Notes: generated from the letters alone by a model not told the origin. Shown: positions 52,106 through 63,394, counted from the stretch's first letter. The stretch is DNA of 64,000 nucleotides from Archivesica marissinica (GCA_014843695.1 CM026403.1:8633728-8697727), one strand, 5' to 3'. Numbers and translations are program-made.

Positions 52106-52900
52106 GGCTACTTCTTTCCGTGCCAGGGTGACAAAGCCTGGTCTGTACGTGGTCCTTTGTAGGGCCACACTCCTCACTGTTGGTCACCCCGCAGCAGCAT
52201 TTATACGGATCTGACAGTTAGACATCTGGTCGTCGATTGTCGCAAACGAGTCTACTGTCACTCCACTGTAGATCAGAGGAGCGTGGATCCACGACCGTTG
52301 CCGCTCCCCCAGGTCCACCATCTCTTCTAAACGCCGGTGGAGAAAGATCGAAAATACCAGTGTTCACCTCAAACACTATCTAGAAGAAACGGCAGATCTG
52401 TCCTGGTGTGCCATAGCCCTGGATCCACATACTGGGGAGATTCCCCCTTCGCAAGATCGACGACCAGAAGATCCCAGTATCCTACGCTGCTGCTGCGGGA
52501 TGTGCACCGGTCACGACGTGCACGTCGTGAGGAGATCGACCGGCCTGAAAAATGTGCGTTGAACACATCTGTTATATGGGCAAGGATAAGATTTCCGTCA
52601 TAGTCATTTATAAAGTTATTCTGAACTTTGGATTAAAAACCATATAATCCGTGGAGACTATTCTATAGGATTAGGTTTGTTGGAGTTAATTGTGTCATCG
52701 TAAACTTGTCATTGACCATGAAGATAAGTGTGTTTACCTTCTGCATAACATTAAGCTGTTTGTGTGATAGTTGTTAGTGCCCAAGGCCAAGTTAATAACA
52801 CATGTTACAAAACAAGAGTCGGAATATTAGAGAATGCGACACATACAAAACTGTTCATCATACAGGATCATATAGATCTACACAATCGTGATGTGGTTTA
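52106..52900. other. Unassigned interval, slightly GC-richer
   Basis: 52110-52600 is richer in GC than its surroundings and has short frames on both strands (for example 52337-52603), none with recognisable similarity or splice pattern. It could be an old element or an exon of an unseen gene. 52620-52900 looks plain. Confidence 0.35.
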
Positions 52901-52949
52901 TAGTGAAATCGATATGTATTAGATAACTATTGATATATATTAATGTACA

Positions 52950-53177
52950 ATGCACGTGTTAGTGTATGCCTTAATGTTCAGTGTATGCCTTAATGTTCTT
53001 ATATACGAGCGGAATTATTTATATCAACGTGTTCGTTGCTTAGATGCAATTGATGAACCTGAAGTTCAATCATCTGTCTTGCTAGAAATCATACGAGGAC
53101 AATATGCCTTCAGAAATGGCAAGGGACATACGATTGTAGAGGAGGCAGTACTGGAGTATCGTCGGATATTGGTCTAA
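52950..53177 (+). CDS. Small open frame upstream of the ABHD15-like gene, unknown
   Basis: 75 codons from ATG 52950 to TAA/TAA-type stop at 53175-53177. The first ~18 residues are hydrophobic (VLVYALMFSVCLNVLIY), the rest is acidic. A GTGTATGCCTTAATGTTC repeat occurs twice at its start. I do not recognise it. It may be a chance frame in the leader region of the next gene. Confidence 0.2.
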   Translation: MHVLVYALMFSVCLNVLIYERNYLYQRVRCLDAIDEPEVQSSVLLEIIRGQYAFRNGKGHTIVEEAVLEYRRILV

Positions 53178-53341
53178 ACAGTATGGCTTCCACAGAACAA
53201 AAGAATCACATTAGTTCTGAAACTATATTCAGATCAATATAAATGTTATCTCTCTGCTGTGTGATATTGAGGTAGTTTGGCTAACGCTTTTATTTTGCTT
53301 CGTGGAAATAGTTGGAAATATTTATGAAATTATTATAAAAC

Positions 53342-54484
53342 ATGTTGTGGAACAGTTTACTTCGTTCCATTATAAAGCGGATTCTTTACTTTCTAAGTGT
53401 TTTCACAATTGGAGCAAGGAAATGGAGAATCTGCGCGGACATCATCCCTCATCTCCATAGCAAGGAATCGTCTTTAACTAAACACCTAGTTCGTCGTAGA
53501 GGACTTCTAAACAGACCTTTCCGTCCACCATTTACATTGAGCAATGGATACATTCAGACGTTTGCAGGACTATTATGCAATCCTTTGGACGATTGCCAGT
53601 TTGAGCGGGAATATTTACAAATGGCTGACAAAGGCGCTGTAGCATTAGACTGGTACAAACAATCTCTAGCAAAACTTAAACGAAACAGTCCAATTCTGCT
53701 TATATTTCCGCGCCTCACGGGCGATGCTGCCGGTGTTGCCAGTATTTGCAAACTTGGAGCATGTAGAGGCATGCGTACTGTTGTATTCAACAGGCGAGGT
53801 CACGGTTCAAGTTATCTTATGTCACCAAATCTGACGAGCACAGGGGATACGAAAGATTCGAGAAAGGTGATTGAATATGTTTTCAACAAATATCCATATG
53901 TTCCTATTGTGGGGATTGGAGTTGGGGCCGGATGTGCTACATTATTTTCTTATCTAGGAGAATATGGGTCCTCGTCACTGATGAAGGCAGCTGTAAATAT
54001 TTCCCCTTCGTATGACAACACAGAAAAATTATGTGAACAGATTCCAAAACTTTACCAATTATTCCTTCTGTTCGATTTAAAAATGATGTTATTACGCAAT
54101 TGGAGGGTGCTATATAAGATCATAGATATGAAAGCTGCCGTACTAAAGGCGTGGACTCTGAAAGAATTCGATTATCATGTTTATTGCAAGATGTACGGTA
54201 TAGAAACATTCGAGGCATTCTGGCAAAGAAACGATCCAATGAGGGACGTGGATGATATTGCCGTCCCTGTGCTATGTATAAACAGTCTTGATGACCCGGT
54301 CTCAGTACAGGAAGATATTCCATTCGATTTATTCCAGTTTTATCCAAACCTACTTCTGGTGACAGTGGATAAAGGCGGCCATTGTGCATTTCACGAAAAC
54401 GTTCGTGCAGATTCGTGGGCGAACAAACTTGCAATTAATTATGTCGAATGTGTTCTGGAATTCATGTCGAATTCTCGATTATGA
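53342..54484 (+). CDS. ABHD15-like alpha/beta-hydrolase fold protein lacking the nucleophile
   Basis: A single uninterrupted frame of 380 residues with no intron. An N-terminal hydrophobic/basic stretch (about residues 5-25) suggests a membrane anchor. Then comes the ABHD1/3/15-type layout: NGYIQTF near 62, VVFNRRGHGS near 146, GVGAGCATLFSYLGEYGSSS from 193, WQRNDPMRDVDDIAVPVLC near 293-312, NSLDDP at 314-319 and GGHCAF at 345-350. The RNDPLRDVD.AAVPVLC-like stretch points to ABHD15 rather than ABHD1/3. In active relatives the elbow is GxSxG; here position 195 is Gly, while the Asp (317/318) and His (347) remain. That suggests a non-catalytic or regulatory protein. Vertebrate ABHD15 is linked to insulin-regulated lipolysis; no such role can be inferred here. 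A polyadenylation signal AATAAA lies at 54527-54532. Lack of introns could reflect a retrocopy or the family's simple gene structure. Confidence 0.85.
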   Translation: MLWNSLLRSIIKRILYFLSVFTIGARKWRICADIIPHLHSKESSLTKHLVRRRGLLNRPFRPPFTLSNGYIQTFAGLLCNPLDDCQFEREYLQMADKGAVALDWYKQSLAKLKRNSPILLIFPRLTGDAAGVASICKLGACRGMRTVVFNRRGHGSSYLMSPNLTSTGDTKDSRKVIEYVFNKYPYVPIVGIGVGAGCATLFSYLGEYGSSSLMKAAVNISPSYDNTEKLCEQIPKLYQLFLLFDLKMMLLRNWRVLYKIIDMKAAVLKAWTLKEFDYHVYCKMYGIETFEAFWQRNDPMRDVDDIAVPVLCINSLDDPVSVQEDIPFDLFQFYPNLLLVTVDKGGHCAFHENVRADSWANKLAINYVECVLEFMSNSRL

Positions 54485-54526
54485 CATCGATAAACATAAA
54501 ACCGTTTCATATATACCTAAACGCAA

Positions 54527-54532
54527 AATAAA
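54527..54532 (+). promoter_or_regulatory. Probable polyadenylation signal of the ABHD15-like gene
   Basis: AATAAA 43 bp after the stop codon, the first canonical signal downstream. Confidence 0.5.
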
Positions 54533-54717
54533 CGCAACTATATATGTGTGTGCATTTTTAATAATCAACATTGAATACCCCCCCCCACATATGAATACAA
54601 TACAATACATTAAGTGTATTGCATAACTTGTTTATAGCAATTAGACAGTAAACATATACTAATTAATACATTAATTAACCAAGTATATGCACTAGACAAT
54701 CGCCTACAGATAATCAA

Positions 54718-57593
54718 GTTTCAAATTTATTGGCATAATCAGCAACTATATTGCCTTTGGCCATTTACAATGATAGAAATATGGCAAAGACATCACAAAA
54801 CATGTTACATACAATACATTTAAGAAACAGTAGTAATTGACAGGGTATTACTACGTAATGACATAGCTTCTTTGATGTACTTACAAACATTAATCAAATA
54901 TTTTTTATTTTTGCATGACATGATAGATATAAATTTATTTATTGATGGCCATGCTATGTAGCCCAAATATTTCAATCTTATATCTCTGTATTTTTCACAA
55001 CATAATATAAAATGGTATTCTGATTCAATTACATTTTGATTGCATAATTTACATAACCTATTGTTTCTATCAATACCATTAAATCTTCCAAATTCAATTT
55101 CTAATTTATGGGATGTTAATCTTAAACATGTAAAACATTGACGTAAACTATCACTAGAGATTTGATCAATATAGTCTTCATAACGGAATGTCAGCTTAAA
55201 TTTACAATAATAATCAAGTTTCGACATTGTGTTTACTGATGTGTTCCAGTCTTGAACGAACTGGTCGCGTAATCTCATTTTAAACATAGGTAAATAGTTA
55301 ATATTAGCATCAAAATTGAGTCGAACATTTGTAAAACCGAGATGATCAATTAAGGAATTAACTCGGCTAGCCCAACATTTACCGTTAACGTTATTACACA
55401 GATCGGCATACATATTATACATTGGAGAATCAACATTTTTCATTACTTTAAACCAAAATTTGATTACTCTCTCTTTACATATAACAGATAATGGAAATCG
55501 TCCTAATTCACCATAGATAGCATTGGTAGGTGTTTGCAGCTTAACACCCAAAATATATTTACAAAATCTCAAATGTAATTTATCGACATCCTTTAGGTTG
55601 TAGACACCCCAAACCTCAGAACCATATAAAATTATAGGTACAATCATTGTATCAAACAGCTTAAGTTTAGTTTTAACATCCATATGTACTCTATCGAATA
55701 ATGACAATAAATTGTGATAAGCTCTTAATGCTTGATCCTGTAAACATTTTATTGCACCAGTTAAAGTTCCTGTATATGTAAACTTAATACCAAGATATGT
55801 AAAGCTATCAACAATATCTATTTGTTTTCCATTGATATAAAAGATAACATTATGATTCTGTTTACGCTTTTCAAATATACACATTTTTGTTTTATTTACA
55901 TTTATAGTTAAGCCCCATTTCACAGAATACTGGTAAATACTATCAATTTGAGATTGTAGACTCCTGGCATCTGTCGTGAACAAAACAATATCGTCAGCAA
56001 ATAATATCAAATACATGGATAATAAATCCAGATCTTTTTCAGTTAACGAGTTAACATCCAAATTTTCAATAATATCATTAATAAATATAATAAATAACAA
56101 AGGTGATAAGGGCTCGCCTTGTTTTAACCCAATTGTAACATCAAAGAAATCTGAAAATGTCATAGTATTAAGCATTTTCACGCACGATTGAACTCTGTTA
56201 TAAATACATTTGACCATGTTAACCATTTTACAGCTTACGCCAGATTTGATTAATTTTTCCCACAAAGCATCCCGATTTACGGTATCAAAAGCACGCTGAT
56301 AATCTATAAATATGCACCAAAGCTTGGCATTTTTAGATAATACCTTTTGAATTATTGAGTGTAGCAAAAATATAGCATCAGCTGTAGAACGGTTATCTCT
56401 AAAACCAAACTGAAAATCATTAAAAACATGCTCAGATTCACACCACTTGTTAATGCGATTCCTTAAAATCAAAGAAAATATCTTACCCATGCTGTTAACT
56501 AAGGTAATCCCTCTATAATTGGAAGGGTCATTTTTATCTCCCTTTTTGTACAATGGAACAATGACTCCCTTGGTCCATGCCTCGGGATAAGTGCATGTAT
56601 CAAATATATGATTAAAAATCAGACATAAATATGGTGATATAAAATTATTAGAGTCAATAAAGAAATCAGATACATTTTTATCATAATCACAACTTTTATA
56701 ACGATTTAACATGGAAATAGTTTTTTGTACTTCTTCTACAGTGATTGTTTTGTCTAATTGATCAACAGTGACCGTATTGCTATGTAAATCATCAGAAAGA
56801 TAGGTGTTAGGTTCTGCATCGTTTGAACTATTAGAAAAATGTTTTACAAAATCGTCTAAGTGAATGTCACTAGCATAATTACTAGCTTGTTTATATTTAT
56901 TTAAATATTTCCAAAATTTACGTGGTGAGTTTTTACTTAAGCTTGACAATTTCTGCTTCTCTTTATAATAGAATTTCCATTTAACACGTCGTTTGGTCTT
57001 AACAAAGTTTCTTCTGCAAAACAAAAAATTTAGTTTGTTTTCTTCAGATTTATTTGTAAAAAATTTCCTTTTAGATTCCAAAAATACCGCTTTATTTTGA
57101 CGGCACTCATCGTTAAACCATAATGATTTACATTTTTTAGACTTTGGTTTGGTTGAATAGGTTTTACCAAAACACTTAAAAGAAACATCATAGACTGTAT
57201 TAGAGAATTCATGAATACTTTGGTTGATATCAACTTCTCCCATCGATAACTGATTTGTTACATCATCCAATTTCGATTTCTTGGAAATTAGCATATTTAC
57301 GAAATAATCAGTTTTTGAAGTGTCCCATACAATTTTATCAACATTACAACAATCTATTATAGGTATAACATCAGCGCGTTTCAAAGAAAATGCAATTGGA
57401 CAATGATCTGAGAATTCAGATAAATCAAGAACACTCATATTACAGACTGAGTTAAAATATTCACATCCTGTTATTAAATAATCCACTGTACTGGCAACCG
57501 GTCTATTTCTATACATCCCGTGGAAAGTACAATCTCCATGCTCAAGGCGACCGTTAACTATAACTAGATTATTTTCTTTACAAAGAGTTAATA
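54718..57593 (-). mobile_element. LINE, 5'-truncated, long intact RT frame
   Basis: The element reads on the minus strand from the endonuclease part (VIVNGRLEHGDCTFHG near 57560) to a 3' end near 54718. An 8 bp candidate target duplication ATAATCAA is at 54710-54717 and 57594-57601, short and AT-rich, so tentative. It carries one continuous frame of at least 898 codons. Confidence 0.88.
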
Positions 57594-57596
57594 ATA
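54820..57596 (-). CDS. LINE ORF2: endonuclease C-terminus, reverse transcriptase, C-terminal zinc finger
   Basis: The frame opens just after a TGA near 57597 and runs to 54820; the first ATG (57516) is internal to the endonuclease domain, so the true start is lost by 5' truncation. Blocks in order: SDHCPIAFSL (end of endonuclease), YKKGDKNDPSNYRGITL, FGFRDNRSTADAIFLL, IDYQRAFDTVNR (first catalytic Asp), GLKQGEPLSPLLFIIFINDI, ILFADDIVLF near residue 506 of the ATG frame (catalytic FADD), FTYLGIKF, a thumb with VPIILYGSEVWG, and near the end CKLCNQNVIESEYHFILCC, a Cys/His cluster. All catalytic motifs are intact, so the copy is young, but it cannot be complete. Clade is uncertain (CR1/L2-like is my best guess). 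Confidence 0.92.
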
Positions 57597-57671
57597 ATCA
57601 ATGTGTCAAAGTGTCATGTAATCACACACAACTAAAGTGTATCACTAGAAAAATGTTTGCAATACAGAGTA

Positions 57672-57766
57672 AAATTTAAACTTTATTTATTTTACAACGA
57701 TTATGGAGCAAGCTGTAACAACTTATAGTAATCACTCTCGTTGGCGTGGATGAGCGTAGATTTAAT
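57672..57766 (-). mobile_element. SINE family B, 3' part of a copy split by a LINE
   Basis: Contains CTTTATTTATTTTACAACG and ATCACTCTCGTTGGCG, and stops at GATGAGCGT where the LINE begins. The remainder resumes at 58763. Confidence 0.85.
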
Positions 57767-58753
57767 CTTTATTTATGTCTCATCCATTGTACATTACATA
57801 AAATATATACATAAAAGCTTACACATTAACAACAGTACATGGCCATTCTTCAAAGAATTATAAGAGACTATATATCACAGTACGACTATCACATAATTAC
57901 AGTACAATTCACCAAGGTATTTACAACATAAAACCAAGAAACAGTTGCTAATTCTCTTGTTGAATATGAATTAAAATACATTAGTTTCAAACACTGAAAT
58001 GGAAAAGAGGGCACTAATGTGCATATTAAGAAATATTTTAAAAGATCAATTATCAGCCTCGATCAAATCGAGAATGAACTAATTAGCAGCTGTTTCTTGT
58101 GATAAATAAAAGGTATCAACACATATATTTAAAAAATAAAAATAAATCATATATTATTTACAAAGGTAAAAGTAGCGTCGTTGAAGTATATTAAAACAGG
58201 TCTTGGCACAAATTCTAATTAGATATGGATCAGTAAACAGAAAAATAAGTTGATCAGTTTTGCTTAAATTAAGGAAGTTGCGTTCATACAACACTGCCTT
58301 TTCAAAAAGAACAGTTCTAAGGTCAGTGTATATTGTACATTCTAATAGTACATGGCGTTCATCTTCCAAAACACTACAAAACGGACAGTTGCGATCTTCT
58401 AAATGTAGATTTTCATACCTTCCAGTTTCTATGCGAATTGGGGCAACTCCACACCTAAATTTACTATATGCAGACCTATGTCTTGTAGGTAAAATTAGGT
58501 TACAATATTCCTCAGTTCGAAAATCAGTTTTAAATGTACAATATGTTCTTAATTTATTGCGACCTCTTCCGGATGTACCAGAAACGCTAGTTATAGAGGA
58601 AGACCATTCTGCTACATATTTTACCATATCAGATTTTTCTACACGATCTACAAATGTGTGTTTAGATATGGGTACAGACAAATTACAAAATTCAACCAAA
58701 TTATGATCTGCAAAATGCTTCTTGACGAAATAAAACCAGTTTTTGCAATTAGC
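57767..58753 (-). mobile_element. LINE 3' fragment inserted in SINE B
   Basis: The minus strand codes for a LINE C-terminus (about 200 codons, 58753-58154) with NCPFCSVLEDERHVLLEC, followed by an untranslated 3' region down to 57767. The 9 bp AGATTTAAT is present at 57758-57766 and 58754-58762, a candidate target duplication. The two SINE B halves abut it. Confidence 0.85.
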
Positions 58754-58762
58754 AGATTTAAT

Positions 58763-58865
58763 GTATGTGTGGTCATTCATGGGAGGAAACCGGAGTACCC
58801 GGAGAAAAACCCGGGCTGCATTGGTGAGAAGCGAGCCCGCTACCCGTTGTGCTGTTCGGACTGTA
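58763..58865 (-). mobile_element. SINE family B, 5' part of the split copy
   Basis: GGAAACCGGAGTACCCGGAG and the tRNA-like head CTGTTCGGAC region, reverse orientation. The box B section is shortened compared with 8262-8513. Confidence 0.8.
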
Positions 58866-59260
58866 TCTGCCCGATTAGCGCAACACAGAGCATATATACA
58901 TACACAATAAACGTATAACATGTTGCGTTTCTTTTGTATTTAAGTATACATCGTAGGTTCCATATAAAAGTATTATACATGCATTGTATTTGACTGGAGA
59001 TTTAATTTTATAGAGTATAGGTCTATTTTCAACAGTAATTATTATCAAAATAGTATCGCGCATGATACATCAAGTGGAAGAAAAACATACATATGATAAC
59101 AATATTTACCAATACTTCACATTGAACCTCGTACTGGACTCTAACTTCCGTCACACCATGCTCCGATACGAGCACCTCACCTCTTGTCATTGTGTGTATA
59201 TATATATATTCAACAAACTTCCTAATCGGTCACCTGATGTTTTACAGTATTTGGAGCACA

Positions 59261-59878
59261 TTAAAGCAGCATTACATCGTAATAAAGGATGTTTTGGGTA
59301 AAATATAAATACTAATGTGTGTGTGTTTACAAAAATCGAAATAGTCGCTCAGAAACGATAAAATTCCAATAAATTTAAACCGTCGTATACGCGAATTTGT
59401 TTATCAACACACGAAATATAAACACGCACAGCGCGCATGCGTGGAAACAACAGATGATGTAGAAAACAACGTATATATTTTGAACATGAAAGACTATCTA
59501 TCTATCTATCTTCCTCTAATGTCGAACCCCTCGCGGGGATGTAGAAATGTCCCTAAAAGACTTAGCTAACAGAAGTATGAATCAACATATCAAGTAATTT
59601 AATTAAAAAGACAACGTGGGACAAATGGGGACGATGCATTCCGAATGTAAACAAGTGCGGACGATGCGTTCCGGTTGTAAACAAGTGCGTGACCGATCGA
59701 CTCGGAAAGTCCTACTTTCGGTTTCGGGTTTGTTTTATCGCCAAAAAAACACTGTTTACCAAATGAACATAAGCATACAAAGTATAATGTTAGAATGTGT
59801 AGCAGCATTGCTATCCATACATAAAATTTGAATTTTTCAAATACCTTTTATTTCATACGATGTAATATGCTGCTTTAA
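59261..59878. mobile_element. TTAA-ended MITE, copy 2 (618 bp)
   Basis: Inverse orientation of 48075-48635. Ends TTAAAGCAGCATTACATCGT and CGATGTAATATGCTGCTTTAA-type. It includes a GATA-type microsatellite and the CCCCTCGCGGGGATGTAGA module. Longer than copy 1 by 57 bp. Confidence 0.92.
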
Positions 59879-60119
59879 CCCATTCAACCCCAAGTAACTG
59901 ACATGGATTGGTGCATACTATTTTTAGACCAATAAATTAATAAGAAAATTACCTTTGAACCAGTTCATTTATCAAAATGGGTAATTTTATCTAAAAATAG
60001 TAATAATTATTACTGGCAAAATGTGCAGATCCTGATGAGACGGCTCGTTACGAGCCGGCTCATCTGGATCTACACTTTTCATAAGCCTATTTAGAGGCCT
60101 GTGGGGTTGAAAGGGTTAA
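59875..60119. mobile_element. TTAA-ended MITE of another family (245 bp)
   Basis: Ends TTAACCCATTCAACCCCA and the inverse of TGGGGTTGAAAGGGTTAA. It shares the TTAA at 59875-59878 with its neighbour. A central palindrome GGCTCGTTACGAGCC lies near 60045. Confidence 0.75.
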
Positions 60120-60618
60120 TAACCACAAATAATATCAATATGCACATCATAGTATTGGTTATATTTTATTACAGATCTTTATGCATTGATTTACTGTACA
60201 TATACTCGTTTCGGATACAATTTATTAAATGGCTATAAGAATATATTTATATTGTATGATTATTAATTGGCTGCAAGTATTATAAAACATCAGGTGACCA
60301 ATTAGGAATGTTGTTGAGTGTATATATATATATAACAAGGATCTGTGGTGATTTCATACATGTTCCATATTTTATGAAACGAGTTTCATAAACTATGGAA
60401 AGAAATCACAAATGTAAGATCCTTTTTATCACATTACCATAGTATTAACCATCCGTTTTAAAACGAAAGTTAACTGTTTGACAGTGTAATTTGAGCCTCA
60501 TTGCGTATCAAGGAAATCGACATGGTGCATCCGTATACCGTAGTAAATCATCCTTAATAACCAAACAATTCAACGCAAATAATAGACACACTAGTTTTAA
60601 TCACTATATTGACTGTCA

Positions 60619-60755
60619 GATTAGCGCAGTGGTTAGCGTTCTCCGGTTTCCTCGCACAATAATGACCACTTTTACGCTCTCATCTGCGCCAACGAGAGTG
60701 ATTAATATAAGTTGTTAAAGGTTATTTCGCAATCGTTGTAAAAATAATAACAAAA
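60619..60755 (+). mobile_element. SINE family B, internally deleted copy
   Basis: Head GATTAGCGCAGTGGTTAGCG runs straight into CTCCGGTTTCCTCG, so box B and the following part are missing; the tail (CAACGAGAGTGATTAATATA) is intact. Confidence 0.85.
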
Positions 60756-60944
60756 AGTTTAAATTTTAATCACTATACTGTATACTGCTTTTGCATATTT
60801 AACATTTTATTGATTTTCAACTAAAAAGCATGAAGGCAAATTTGCAAACTATATGTTAAATGTTTCACAACCAAGGTGTTGAGTTGAGTTGAATCCCATT
60901 TTATTGTATATGTATACTCAAACATAACCATAATCATATAAGTA

Positions 60945-61165
60945 TATGGTCACGGGTTCGAGCCCCGCTCAGGCCGTGTGTCATTTATATGAACAAGTTG
61001 GCAGTTACTTGCGGAGGTTGGTGCACCCAAGTACTGGTTAACTGCTGGAGCCTGCACAGGAAAGGTGTTGTTAGGAAAATTGCCCGCCGGCGATATAGCC
61101 CAAAATGGTGCTGATGCAGGCGTAAAACCCGAAATATAACATAACATATAACATAACAAACATAC
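60945..61165 (+). mobile_element. SINE family E, 5'-truncated copy
   Basis: Starts at box B (GGTCACGGGTTCGAGCCCC) and continues through TTGCGGAGGTTGGTGC to GTAAAACCCGAAATATAACA. Confidence 0.92.
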
Positions 61166-61169
61166 ACAA

Positions 61170-61880
61170 ATGGGTTGGGCCACACTTTATAACAACATTA
61201 ATCAAGCTGTCATGCCGCGACCAACCAGAATCCTTCTAGGTTGCATTACTCGAGTGTGCATATGTACGTGAGTAAATATGTGATGGGGTATGAAACTGAA
61301 CACAAGCAAAGATAAGTGATATTTAGAGGTTATTGCGTCATGACGTAACGTAATAACATCTTGATTACTTTGGCCTGAATTTGAACATTTAATAATCGAA
61401 ATCATGCTCTCCGTTGTCCAATTATCAGGAATACATCATATATTACTGAATTAGATACACGAAAATGATTGAAATATTACCACAATACTACACACATCTG
61501 TTATCTGTCACATTTGACACACTGTGACGCTACGGAAGTAAACGAACTAGCACCGATTGCGCATGCATTATTTTACAGGAACTAGTTATGATACGGCTTT
61601 TTCTGGTTTAATACGGGCTCGTGACCGTATAAAACCAGCAAACCTAATATCAGACTGAAAAAACACACAGCATATTGACCTGGAAGGTAGATAGTATTGC
61701 GGAATAACGGCAAAAATAGCCTAAATTCATATCTAAATAAAAATAAATATATTTGGACTAGTGACCTTCTCTGACGTCTTATAACTTTGGAAAGAGAAGA
61801 GGCATGGTCTTGGTTAGACACGTATTGGAAAGATGAGGTGTCGTACTCAAATTATAGTTTCTTCAGTACATAAAAGTGAG
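61170..61880. other. No recognisable feature
   Basis: Short frames only. A small imperfect palindrome near 61590-61630 (CTGGTTTAATACGG against its inverse) is the only structure I see. Confidence 0.4.
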
Positions 61881-61884
61881 CACT

Positions 61885-61925
61885 TATTGTTTCGCAATCG
61901 AGCTAAAATAAATGTGTATAGATTA
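61885..61925 (+). mobile_element. SINE family C tail fragment
   Basis: TGTTTCGCAATCGAGCTAAA and a few flanking bases match the SINE C 3' end. Confidence 0.7.
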
Positions 61926-62063
61926 AGTAGTGTCGCTTAGACCAAAGATGGTACACTGTGCTTCTAGGGTTTGATTTAAGCTTAAACTTCAAAGGTATAG
62001 TGTAGAGCTAATTTTGGGAGATAAAGTGATGCTTTATTTGTTTCGACATATATATACTCTATA

Positions 62064-62306
62064 GAATAAACTGTATTTGTTTTGTAATGATTGCGAAACG
62101 AGCTTTAACAACTTGTATTAATCACGTTCGTTGACGTGGATGAAAGCGCATTGAGATCATTTGTATGGGAGGACACCGGAGAACCCGAGGAAAGCTCAAC
62201 TACCCGATATGGCGACCATCGTACCATTTCAAATACATTCCGGTCCGAGTATCGAACCTGGGTTGCATTTGGTGATAACATGCTAATCACTGGGCAAATC
62301 GGGTCA
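62064..62306 (-). mobile_element. SINE family B, diverged full-length copy
   Basis: Reverse orientation; AATGATTGCGAAACGAGC, GACACCGGAGAACCCG, CCGGTCCGAGTATCGAACC. More substitutions than the 8262 copy. Confidence 0.88.
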
Positions 62307-62360
62307 TACATATAGAATATTGGTGATGTTCTGAAAGCTCTCAGTGCAAGTCGTAAGCAG

Positions 62361-62603
62361 TGTGGAAGTCGTGATGGCGCATTGGATGCGCGTTCGCTTC
62401 AGGTGCGAAAGGCCCGGAGTTCGAGCCCCGCTGGAGCCGTTACGATTGTGTCCTTAGGCAAGGCATTTTAATTCCACATTGCCTCTTCTCTCTCCTTCAT
62501 GACGATGGATTCCATCAGGAATGAGGTCTCGAGAGTGATTAATATAAGTCGTAAGAACTTGTTTAGCAATCGAGCTAAAATAGATTTGTATAAACTAAGT
62601 CGC
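62361..62603 (+). mobile_element. SINE family C, copy 3
   Basis: Full-length: GTCGTGATGGCGCATTGGAT, GGAGTTCGAGCCCCGCTGG, GGAATGAGGTCTCGAGAGTG, AGCAATCGAGCTAAAATAGA. Confidence 0.93.
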
Positions 62604-62861
62604 AAGCCTTGATGATGTACTTAGTGATGTGTTGTAAGATATGCCTGCCTTGCTGTGCTGATCCTTACACTTCCAACATATTTATACATTTACGAATATG
62701 AGATGTGAGACAGTATAGAGTGACTCCTGTACTGACCCTATACATTTTGATGCTTGTAGCCTAATCTATGACCGGGCTGAGCATTCAAATCGTATTATTA
62801 ACACACACAACTTAATCACCTTAGTTTATAATCTATGAGTATTAACTAAACTTCTTAGTAA

Positions 62862-62922
62862 GCTCGCACATATGGTTCGCCGGCGGCGAGGGTAAATAAG
62901 CTCAATCATCATCATCATCCTT
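62862..62922 (+). mobile_element. Short retroelement 3' tail, second copy
   Basis: Matches the inverse of 41023-41083 (ATATGGTTCGCCGG, GGTAAATAAGCTCAATCATC), ending in (ATC)n on the plus strand. Confidence 0.85.
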
Positions 62923-63394
62923 ACACTATCGATCCATGTGACTCTTATCAGATACACGTGACGCATTATCTGGTCAAGCTTTGAAAGCATGTAAATATGG
63001 TCAACATACAACGGTGTATCATGAATAGCATGATTTATAGTACGTATTTATCGTTATATTTCGCATTTGTGCCTGTGCACATTTATCTTTCCAGCGATTA
63101 GATTTAAATGATCTCCTCAAAACTACAGTATCACGCTTGGTTGAGCATTATAAATATGAAATCCTACTTTCACTTTTGAGAGATTGTAGACCACAAGAAC
63201 GCTTATTTATTGATTGAAAATTAGTGTTCGAATTATTTCGAAAGGACTTGTGGTATAAATGCTATTTATACGTAAAATGTTGGCGATGTAATGTCGCTTT
63301 AAGTATATTCAATATTGTATACATTAATTAATATATATATATCTGTGCAGTAAAATTAGTATAACGAATGGTAAATTGCAACATAACTTATCAA

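Larger units (their letters stand above)
59194..60334. mobile_element. Inverted-repeat element with ~60 bp ends, containing two nested MITEs
   Basis: 59194-59254 matches the inverse of 60271-60334 (shared CCTAAT.GGTCACCTGATG then TTTTA). MITEs at 59261-59878 and 59875-60119 sit inside. After removing them only about 280 bp of interior is left, so it is itself a small non-autonomous element. Confidence 0.75.

Noticed and set aside
52337..52603. A coding gene in the GC-richer interval
   Set aside because: The frame is short, overlaps another frame on the opposite strand, and shows no recognisable domain or splice partner.
55976..56191. A 71-codon plus-strand frame
   Set aside because: Antisense to the reverse transcriptase domain of the LINE at 54718-57593.
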